Positions 17,055 through 21,343 of a DNA stretch of 21,343 nucleotides are shown piece by piece. The DNA comes from an uncultured Gammaproteobacteria bacterium (lineage in GTDB: Bacteria; Pseudomonadota; Gammaproteobacteria; Halothiobacillales; Halothiobacillaceae). The translations under genes and the position numbers were made by a program. The notes beneath the pieces were generated by a model, which worked only from the letters and a program-made list of their open reading frames with translations, did not search any database and had not been told where the DNA came from. The DNA is taken from positions 1 to 21,343 of the forward strand of contig CALKWL010000062.1 of the NCBI GenBank assembly GCA_938004235.1, given 5' to 3'. Within the stretch, counting starts at the first letter, position 1. Every line of letters starts with the position of its first letter.

Positions 17055-17329
17055 GAGCTGATCTCCGCTCTGGGCGTCACTAGACTCGATACTATGGCTT
17101 CGGCCTGGAGTTGCCCGTGATTCTAAGCCAGTATGAATGCCGACATGCCTGGCTAAACTAAATCAGCAATTACGGATAAAGCTGGCCGCATCAACAGCAA
17201 ATCAGTCAGTTACGTGATCGACTTGCGAACATTGATGTCCATGTCCCGCGTTAACAGATGGCTGAAATGAATACTCCAGCCGCCTGTTATTGGCTCGCTG
17301 AGTATATGGTGTGCCATAAATTAATTGGC
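17055..17329. other. Non-coding region upstream of ompR and downstream of cassette gene 1
   Basis: This 275-base stretch is AT-richer by eye than the flanking operons and holds no convincing gene. It must contain the ompR promoter, but I could not fix a clear -35/-10 pair. Isolated TTAC words occur at 17169 and 17210 (GCAATTACGGAT, TCAGTTACGTGAT), too scattered to call an operator. A stem-loop lies at 17271-17305. Confidence 0.5.
17271..17305 (-). terminator. Stem-loop downstream of cassette gene 1
   Basis: ATACTCCAGC (17271-17280) pairs with GCTGAGTAT (17297-17305), giving nine pairs with one bulged base, and CGCC/GGC nests inside around TGTTATT. It starts about 25 bases beyond the stop codon of the minus-strand gene at 17330. 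It could end that transcript, although no T tract follows; a decayed attC hairpin is another possibility. Confidence 0.35.
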
Positions 17330-17818
17330 TCATTTGCCTTTTTTGAAACTTAACTCATCCGCAGGGCAAGCATCATCGATGGAGGTGCAGTGTAGAACCA
17401 GTTTTCCGTTTTCGAGTTTTCCGCCCATCGTAAGATCAGTGCGTGTGAATCCGATGGATGTTTTACTTTTCTTGGCGCCATCGTCAGCACTTAAGGGGCG
17501 CTCGCTAAAAAGCTCACGGGCTGGCACAGTGAACGAAATATGGTTGCCGGTAATTTTAATGTCTTTTAACTTTACGGCTGTGTAATAAAGGACTTCATCA
17601 CCTTCTCGCTCAATCCCGAAATAGGAGCCGACGATATTTCCTCCTACTTCGTCAAGTTCAAGTTTCTCGCCTTCTGGATCGAATCCATTTTTCATTTCTG
17701 GATTAATTTGCCTGTGTTCCCAGTGACCGAGGAAAGCTTGATTTGAACTTTCGGAAGCATTGAGAGCGCCGATTAAAGAAATATAAGTCAAAAGAACCAG
17801 CGTGATGGTTTTTTTCAA
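17330..17818 (-). CDS. Secreted hypothetical protein, likely integron-cassette gene 1
   Basis: I do not recognise the family. The 162-residue protein has a signal peptide (about 1-22, two lysines then a hydrophobic run ending GALNA). The mature part looks beta-rich: LGHWEHRQ near residue 30, repeated Gly-turn strands, and two cysteines at 144 and 151 that could pair. The GHW near the mature N-terminus and overall size recall lipocalin-like barrels, but the resemblance is weak. TTG at 17818 is chosen as start because AGGAG lies 7 bases upstream; a second in-frame TTG at 17842 has no such site and falls in the attC-like sequence. The gene begins right after the 3' core of that site, as cassette genes do. 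Base composition by eye is more AT-rich than the efflux and murein genes, in line with transfer. Confidence 0.75.
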   Translation of the reverse strand: MKKTITLVLLTYISLIGALNASESSNQAFLGHWEHRQINPEMKNGFDPEGEKLELDEVGGNIVGSYFGIEREGDEVLYYTAVKLKDIKITGNHISFTVPARELFSERPLSADDGAKKSKTSIGFTRTDLTMGGKLENGKLVLHCTSIDDACPADELSFKKGK

Positions 17819-17836
17819 AACGAACTCCTGATTTCT

Positions 17837-17948
17837 GTCCAATGTTTGAGTTGAAGGGCTCGCACCGGTGTGGCACCTGGCCTACGAGGCGGATGATGAC
17901 AGCGCAAGCCAAGTACCTTGCCGGTTCCGCTTGAGCGAAGGGTTAGTC
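17837..17948 (-). repeat. Integron attC-like recombination site
   Basis: Read on the minus strand, the 112-bp sequence starts with GACTAACCCTTCGCTCAAGC, typical of the attC 5' arm (consensus RYYYAAC then L''). It ends with CAACTCAAACATTGGAC, typical of the 3' arm (consensus GTTRRRY; here ATTGGAC with G changed to A). Between them is an imperfect hairpin: plus-strand 17872-17886 pairs with 17903-17917 (15 positions, several G-T pairs, 16-base loop). ACCGG (17864-17868) pairs with CCGGT (17921-17925) outside a 3x3 internal loop. The 5' core contains the stop codon of gene 2 and gene 1 starts just beyond the 3' core, the usual cassette arrangement. The core mismatches suggest it may be decayed. 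Confidence 0.6.
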
Positions 17949-18302
17949 TTGCCATTTGCCGTGCTCACTCACCAAAAGCTTGTCTCGATTTTGCACAACC
18001 TTCAATGATCCATCCTGTCCGACGTAGTACACGATGTTTCCGCTTTTGAATTGGTAGCCGAGAAACCGGCACGCCGATCCGTCAGCGCACTTGGTGTGCC
18101 AGGAGGAACCTTTCAGACGAATGGATTTTCCTGTTTTCTTGCTGACGCCGGTATAGGTGTAATGGTCGCAAGCGACTTCGCCTTCCTGACATGCGGAGTC
18201 AATGGTGATTTCGTAGTTTTCCGTAATGAGCTTCATGGCTGAGGCTTGTGCGGAAAGGAAAAATAGAAAAACGCAAACAGTGATGCCAGCAAGATATTTC
18301 AT
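17943..18302 (-). CDS. Secreted Cys-containing hypothetical protein, integron-cassette gene 2
   Basis: No family is recognised. The 119-residue protein has a clear signal peptide (about 1-22, ending AQASA) and a mature domain of about 97 residues. Four cysteines (38, 45, 72 and 78) could make two disulfides in the periplasm. YTYTGVSKKTGKSIRLKG and YQFKSGNIVYYVG suggest short beta strands. ATG 18302 follows AGGAC at about 5 bases; an in-frame ATG at 18320 lacks a site. Its stop codon TAA is part of the attC 5' core (GACTAAC), so the gene and the site together form a cassette-like unit. Small secreted orphans are common cargo in chromosomal integrons. Function cannot be inferred. Confidence 0.75.
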   Translation of the reverse strand: MKYLAGITVCVFLFFLSAQASAMKLITENYEITIDSACQEGEVACDHYTYTGVSKKTGKSIRLKGSSWHTKCADGSACRFLGYQFKSGNIVYYVGQDGSLKVVQNRDKLLVSEHGKWQD

Positions 18303-18397
18303 GATGTCCTCGGTGCGCAAACGCTGGAGCTGACGGGGCGCTTATTAATGCCGCCCGGTTACAAATGATAAAACGGGCGCTCCTTCCTTGGGGCTTT

Positions 18398-18470
18398 GAT
18401 TGTTACATGCAGTTACAGCTAAGACTTCGTGTCATCACGGGTAATGATCGACGTGCGCTGCGTCACCTGA
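18398..18470 (+). promoter_or_regulatory. GTTAC direct-repeat element, copy A
   Basis: GTTAC at 18402-18406 and 18412-18416 form a direct repeat with 10-bp period (GTTACATGCAGTTAC). GTAAT follows 39 bases after the first and GTCACCT 60 bases after. The same words occur at the same offsets in copy B (20035-20107) with no gap. The 10-bp period and TACATGCAGTTACA fit half-sites reported for OmpR-family regulators (compare the RstA box TACATNTNGTTACA, one mismatch). It lies about 95 bases before gene 2 and 190 before LysR 2. Confidence 0.5.
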
Positions 18471-18529
18471 TTTAACCATGTGCCCAGCACAGTCTTTATT
18501 GCCGCATGAGCCGATCTAGGCAGCAATTC

Positions 18530-18546
18530 ACCCTGATATCAAGGGT
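18530..18546. promoter_or_regulatory. Near-perfect palindrome upstream of the second LysR gene
   Basis: ACCCTGATATCAAGGGT is an inverted repeat with one unpaired base, centred on TGATATCA. It ends 62 bases before the preferred LysR start, and LysR proteins often bind dyads near their own promoters. This is a position-based guess. Confidence 0.35.
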
Positions 18547-18608
18547 TTGTGCGGCGGCGATAAACGTTGAGGGTATGTTTTATGAAGACTGCAAGCATGG
18601 GGCGATAC

Positions 18609-19511
18609 ATGGTTGATCGCAGGCTGGCGACGTTCCGTACCGTCGCGAGTCTGCACAGTTTTACCAAGGCGGCGGAGTTCCTGGAGATGGGGCAGCCGGC
18701 TGTCAGTTTGCAGGTGCGTCAACTTGAAGAGCATTTTGATGCGCGCTTGTTTGAGCGTACGCAAAATCATGTGACGCTGACGGATGTGGGGCTCGTGGTG
18801 TATGACATGAGCGAGCGTATTTTTGAGCATTATGCCGTGTTGGAGCGTCGTGTCTTTGAAATGACTGGAGAGGTTGGCGCCACGCTGAATATAGGTGCGA
18901 GCATGGCGGCGGCGGAGAGTGCGCTGCCTGTATTGCTTGGTCAGTTTCAGAACGAGCACCCTGAACTGAGCGTACGCCTGAAATTCGGCAACAGCGCATC
19001 GGTTGTGTCCATGCTTGAGCAAAACAAGATTGATCTGGCGATTGTGGAGGGCAATATCAGCAGGAAAAAACTGCGAGTTGAGCCCTGTCGTGATGATGAG
19101 CTGGTGGTCATCATGCCGCCTGCGCATCCTTTGGCAAAGCACAACGTGCTGAGACTCAATCAGCTGATGCCCTACCCGCTGGTCTGTCGCGAGAGGGGCT
19201 CCGACGCGCGTGAAGCCATCGCCGACTATATGGTGGAGCAAAGGCGCGCCGATGCCTGGAAAGTTTCCATGGAGCTGGAGAGCTCTGAGACAATCAAGGG
19301 TGTGGTCGAGGCGGGGGAGGGCTTGGCCATCATGTCCAGATTCGCGATCGCCAAGGAGACCAGGCTGGGTTCGCTGGTCGGCGTGCCGCTGAATCCTCCC
19401 CTGCTGCGCCGTTTTTCGTTTGTGCGTCAGCGGCAAAAATTCCGCGTGCCTGCCATGGCGGCGCTGCTGGATATGGCGCGTCAGCACTGCTGTCAGCAAG
19501 TGTCCGGCTGA
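18609..19511 (+). CDS. LysR-family transcriptional regulator (second paralogue)
   Basis: This 300-residue LysR regulator aligns without gaps to the one at 14083, about two thirds identical by eye. The HTH is FTKAAEFLEMGQPAVSLQVR (about 17-36), followed by LEEHFDARLFERT and an effector domain with DLAIVEGNI and CRDDELVVIMPPAHPLA. Effector-pocket positions differ: GSGTREAIFNYL in the first is GSDAREAIADYM here, so the inducer may differ. ATG 18609 gives the same N-terminus as the paralogue (M-x-DRRL). ATG 18582 is in frame with GAGGG upstream and cannot be excluded. It is followed directly by the secreted orphan gene, whose first possible ATG touches the LysR stop. Confidence 0.93.
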   Translation: MVDRRLATFRTVASLHSFTKAAEFLEMGQPAVSLQVRQLEEHFDARLFERTQNHVTLTDVGLVVYDMSERIFEHYAVLERRVFEMTGEVGATLNIGASMAAAESALPVLLGQFQNEHPELSVRLKFGNSASVVSMLEQNKIDLAIVEGNISRKKLRVEPCRDDELVVIMPPAHPLAKHNVLRLNQLMPYPLVCRERGSDAREAIADYMVEQRRADAWKVSMELESSETIKGVVEAGEGLAIMSRFAIAKETRLGSLVGVPLNPPLLRRFSFVRQRQKFRVPAMAALLDMARQHCCQQVSG

Positions 19512-19544
19512 ATGCACGCGGCGGACTCCGTTCCGGATATCAAA

Positions 19545-20003
19545 ATGCGTAGTTTCATACTGTTTGCGACGATGCTGCTGTTTGGCGCGACCGTAGATGT
19601 GGCCTCAAGCGAGGACTGGCCGTTGCAGCCTTTGTCGCCACGTAGCTATGACTTTGTCTCGCCCCGTGGCGCTGCACGCAATCATTACGTGTTTGTTGAC
19701 CATCCGCGCCGTGAGTATGGGGCGTTTCGAGCTGAGCTTCGTCGAAATGTCGAGGCCGTACACGGCAAAGCCTCAGAGCACCTGGCTTTGCATTCGGTTT
19801 ATGTCTATGAACGCAACACACAGTTGAATCCTAGCTTTACAGGGGATGCCAATGCACTGCGAGGTGTTCATGACCATGCGTTGGTGGCTTATGCGCGTTG
19901 GCAACATGGCGTTCTCGATATCTTTTGGCTGATTGAGCGGGGTGAGGTGGTCTTCGATGTGTTAACCAACAAGCCTGTGATACCTCCGTTTGAGTTTGAC
20001 TGA
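19545..20003 (+). CDS. Secreted hypothetical protein downstream of LysR 2
   Basis: I do not recognise this protein. From ATG 19545 it has 152 residues. A signal peptide covers about 1-22 (MRSFILFATMLLFGATVDVASS). The mature domain of about 130 residues has no cysteines and no obvious enzyme motif, and is aromatic-rich (WPLQPLSPRSYDFVSP, HYVFVDHPRREYGAF). The C-terminal half reads LVAYARWQHGVLDIFWLIERGEVVFDVL, alternating hydrophobic strands. An in-frame ATG at 19512 would add 11 residues before the signal and touches the LysR stop codon, so co-transcription with LysR 2 is likely. The ribosome-binding site is weak at either start. No stem-loop terminator was seen after it. Confidence 0.7.
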   Translation: MRSFILFATMLLFGATVDVASSEDWPLQPLSPRSYDFVSPRGAARNHYVFVDHPRREYGAFRAELRRNVEAVHGKASEHLALHSVYVYERNTQLNPSFTGDANALRGVHDHALVAYARWQHGVLDIFWLIERGEVVFDVLTNKPVIPPFEFD

Positions 20004-20034
20004 GGATGACTCACTGGGTGGGGATCGCTTGCTC

Positions 20035-20107
20035 AATTGTTACTGGCAGTTACCGATGTGCGGGCGCGTCACTAGGGGTAACGATAGGCTTTGGCTCAGT
20101 CACCTAC
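20035..20107 (+). promoter_or_regulatory. GTTAC direct-repeat element, copy B
   Basis: GTTAC at 20039-20043 and 20049-20053 (GTTACTGGCAGTTAC) repeat with 10-bp period. GTAAC follows at 20078 and GTCACCT at 20099, exactly 39 and 60 bases after the first GTTAC, as in copy A. Ungapped identity over the 73-base block is about two thirds by eye. It lies about 160 bases before the tandem-repeat secreted gene, in the 206-base gap 20004-20209 that otherwise shows no gene. Confidence 0.5.
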
Positions 20108-20209
20108 TTTGTTTCCTGGCTCGCTAAAGTTCTTCCTGCCAAATCAATCCTTAGTGATGGAAGGGTGGGGTTCTGTGGAGTTTGGGTTAACTGTATCTAT
20201 GAGGTTGGA

Positions 20210-20914
20210 ATGATGAAAAAGATGACGCGCGTATTTGGCTTCACAATGATTAGCCTTGTTTTTTCTAGCGGCGCCTGGGCGGATGGTGCGGCGCGTTTTG
20301 CATACGAAAATTCGCAGGGCGGCGTAACGGCGGGTTCGGCTCGTCAGGTCAGTGGTGAAAACGGCAGCGCAGCGCGAGCGCGTGCAATTCACAGTGATGG
20401 ACAGGGCAATGTTGAGACGGCGACGGGTCGATCTGTTCAGGGCGTCAACGGCGGTTCGGCGGCGCGTACAGGGAGCACCACCCTCGGGGCTGACGGCAGC
20501 GCGCAGCGTCAAAGCAGCACGGAGGTCAATGCGGCGCGGGGACAGGCGGGGCGCCAGGTTAGCTCAAGCGTGGGTGCCGACGGCACGGTGACCCGTGGTC
20601 GCAATACCTCTGTTCAGGGCGTCAACGGCGGTTCGGTAGCTCATACCGGGGGAACAACCCTCGGTGCTGACGGTAGTGTGCAGCATCAAAGTGGCTCGGA
20701 TATCAGTACGGCACGGGGACAGGCAGGGCGTCAGGTTAGCTCAAGCGTGGATGCCGATGGCAATGTGACGCGTGCACGCGACACCACGGTGACGAGCGCG
20801 GCGACGGGCAATAGCCGACAAGGTCACACAACCTATAACTCATCCAGCGGATTGACGCATAGCGCCACCTGTTATGACGCTTCGGGCAACGTAATCGCCT
20901 GCCCCGCGCGATAA
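20210..20914 (+). CDS. Secreted tandem-repeat protein, Gly/Ser/Thr-rich
   Basis: The family is unrecognised. From ATG 20210 (or the adjacent ATG 20213), with GAGG at 20201-20204, it has 234 residues. A signal peptide covers about 1-24 (ending SSGAWA). A body of Gly-, Ser-, Thr-, Arg- and Gln-rich sequence follows, with two 59-residue tandem repeats at about 75-133 and 134-192. Each carries SVQGVNGGS, TTLGADGS, ARGQAGRQVSSSV and ADGxVTR blocks. Shorter DG/NG-centred modules recur outside these units. The pattern suggests stacked beta turns, as in surface or fibre proteins. A C-terminal tail has Cys221 and Cys231 (CYDASGNVIAC), a possible disulfide-capped end. The upstream open frame to 20006 is leader. 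The EF-hand gene begins 40 bases downstream, so the two may be co-transcribed. Confidence 0.8.
   Translation: MMKKMTRVFGFTMISLVFSSGAWADGAARFAYENSQGGVTAGSARQVSGENGSAARARAIHSDGQGNVETATGRSVQGVNGGSAARTGSTTLGADGSAQRQSSTEVNAARGQAGRQVSSSVGADGTVTRGRNTSVQGVNGGSVAHTGGTTLGADGSVQHQSGSDISTARGQAGRQVSSSVDADGNVTRARDTTVTSAATGNSRQGHTTYNSSSGLTHSATCYDASGNVIACPAR
20432..20785 (+). repeat. Two 177-bp tandem repeats inside the secreted protein gene
   Basis: Unit 1 is 20432-20608 and unit 2 is 20609-20785. Both begin with an identical 28-base block starting TCTGTTCAGGGCGTCAACGG. Later parts differ at scattered positions, many of them conservative in the protein. The period of 177 bases (59 codons) keeps the frame. 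Confidence 0.9.
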
Positions 20915-20954
20915 TTCTCCCATGCAGTTCATTATGTCATTTATGGAGTTTTTT

Positions 20955-21263
20955 ATGAAAAAGCTTTCGGTTGTGGTTTTTGCCTCAGTTGCCGTGCTGT
21001 CTTCGTCACTGGTTTGGGCGGAGGACTCAGCGCGCGCCGAACAGATCGCGCAGATTATGCAGGATCGCTTTACCTCGGCGGACAAGAACGCCGATGCGCA
21101 GCTCACGCCCGAGGAAGCCAAAGGCAAGATGCCGTATGTTTCGCGTAATTTTGCGCAGATTGACGCGGACAAAAGCGGTACGGTCACCCAGGCTGAGATT
21201 CGTCAACACGCCGTCAATGTGCGTTCGGCAAATGCCTCGGCGAGCGGTAATGTGACGCAGTAA
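20955..21263 (+). CDS. Secreted EF-hand calcium-binding protein
   Basis: This is a 102-residue exported protein with a signal peptide (about 1-22, ending SSSLVWA) and two EF-hand loops. Loop 1 is D43-K-N-A-D-A-Q-L-T-P-E-E54. Loop 2 is D70-A-D-K-S-G-T-V-T-Q-A-E81. Both have acidic or polar ligands at positions 1, 3, 5 and Glu at 12, so both should bind calcium. The spacing of 27 residues between loops is normal for a paired EF-hand domain. No other domain is present; the tail after 88 is short and Ser/Ala/Asn-rich. ATG 20955 has GGAG at 20945-20948; the frame is open 11 codons upstream but lacks a better site. It follows the repeat protein by 40 bases and may act with it as a calcium-dependent partner, which is inference. 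Confidence 0.88.
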   Translation: MKKLSVVVFASVAVLSSSLVWAEDSARAEQIAQIMQDRFTSADKNADAQLTPEEAKGKMPYVSRNFAQIDADKSGTVTQAEIRQHAVNVRSANASASGNVTQ

Positions 21264-21297
21264 GCTCGCTTCCACCTGCGGGCACATACCGGTGATA

Positions 21298-21343
21298 AGA
21301 TCGGAAGAGCACACGTCTGAACTCCAGTCACGTCAGTCAATCT
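21298..21343 (+). other. Illumina TruSeq read-2/index (P7) adapter, not biological
   Basis: AGATCGGAAGAGCACACGTC begins at 21298 and continues as the TruSeq index adapter through the CAGTCAC at 21325-21331. It is followed by an apparent eight-base index GTCAGTCA (21332-21339) and ATCT, the start of the constant P7 part. Genomic sequence ends at 21297, 34 bases after the EF-hand stop, and shows no feature of its own. Confidence 0.97.

Larger units (their letters stand above)
18303..18608. other. Regulatory gap between cassette gene 2 and the second LysR gene
   Basis: This divergent spacer of about 300 bases separates two genes and contains several signals listed separately. A stem of CGCCCGGTT (18353-18361 region) with AAACGGGCG (18371-18379) has one mismatch. 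The GTTAC direct-repeat element starts at 18398. The near-palindrome ACCCTGATATCAAGGGT is at 18530-18546. No extra gene is supported. Promoters for both flanking genes should lie here, but none is clear-cut. Confidence 0.5.

Noticed and set aside
17160..17240. Third copy of the GTTAC element upstream of ompR
   Set aside because: It shares only scattered words (AATTACGGAT, AGTTACGTGATCGAC) and lacks the 10-bp GTTAC pair and the +39/+60 spacing.
18528..19517. 329-codon minus-strand frame opposite LysR 2
   Set aside because: LysR 2 on the plus strand has a full family match; the antisense frame mirrors a similar shadow opposite LysR 1.
20006..20209. 68-codon N-terminal extension of the tandem-repeat protein
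   Set aside because: It would bury the signal peptide that starts at 20210/20213, and this stretch carries the duplicated non-coding GTTAC element.
46..21297. CRISPR array, tRNA or rRNA gene, transposase or integron integrase
   Set aside because: No regularly spaced repeats, tRNA cloverleaf, rRNA segment or recombinase/transposase frame was found on either strand.
21264..21297. Terminator after the EF-hand gene (CACCTG...CCGGTG)
   Set aside because: The possible stem is only four to five pairs with no T tract, and adapter sequence follows at once.

Overview
This is a piece of a Gram-negative proteobacterial chromosome, most likely gammaproteobacterial and possibly betaproteobacterial. The signs are lptD, a tripartite RND efflux operon, an EnvZ/OmpR-type pair and an mrdA-rodA-mltB-rlpA murein cluster in an order known from gammaproteobacteria. 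No genus is claimed. Bases 1-45 and 21298-21343 are Illumina TruSeq adapter sequence, so the biological insert is 46-21297 and its ends are technical.

Left part (46-2886): a truncated lptD (LPS export to the outer membrane) and adk on the minus strand, then ppa diverging from adk. A degenerate inverted repeat of about 127 bp fills the lptD-adk gap and covers the lptD start codon.

Murein cluster (2920-7827, plus strand): mrdA (PBP2), rodA, mltB and rlpA are chained by 4-base ATGA overlaps. Together they make and trim lateral-wall peptidoglycan. dacA, which often follows, is absent; a hairpin-rich spacer leads instead into the efflux genes.

Efflux operon (8046-13993, plus): a TolC-family outer-membrane channel, a lipoprotein membrane-fusion protein and an RND pump, followed by a LysR regulator (14083) with its own promoter-like sequence. 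On the minus strand an OmpR/EnvZ-type two-component system (17054 to 15028) converges on that regulator.

Accessory part (about 17055-21263): two small secreted proteins of unknown function lie on the minus strand, AT-richer by eye than their neighbours and separated by a 112-bp sequence resembling an integron attC site. They look like gene cassettes without an integrase in view. Next, on the plus strand, come a second LysR regulator (a gapless paralogue of the first), a secreted orphan, a secreted protein with a 59-residue tandem repeat, and a secreted two-EF-hand protein. A non-coding element with paired GTTAC direct repeats at 10-bp spacing occurs twice here (18398-18470 and 20035-20107). 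That spacing fits an OmpR-family regulator, so the nearby OmpR could control these secreted-protein genes; this is inference.
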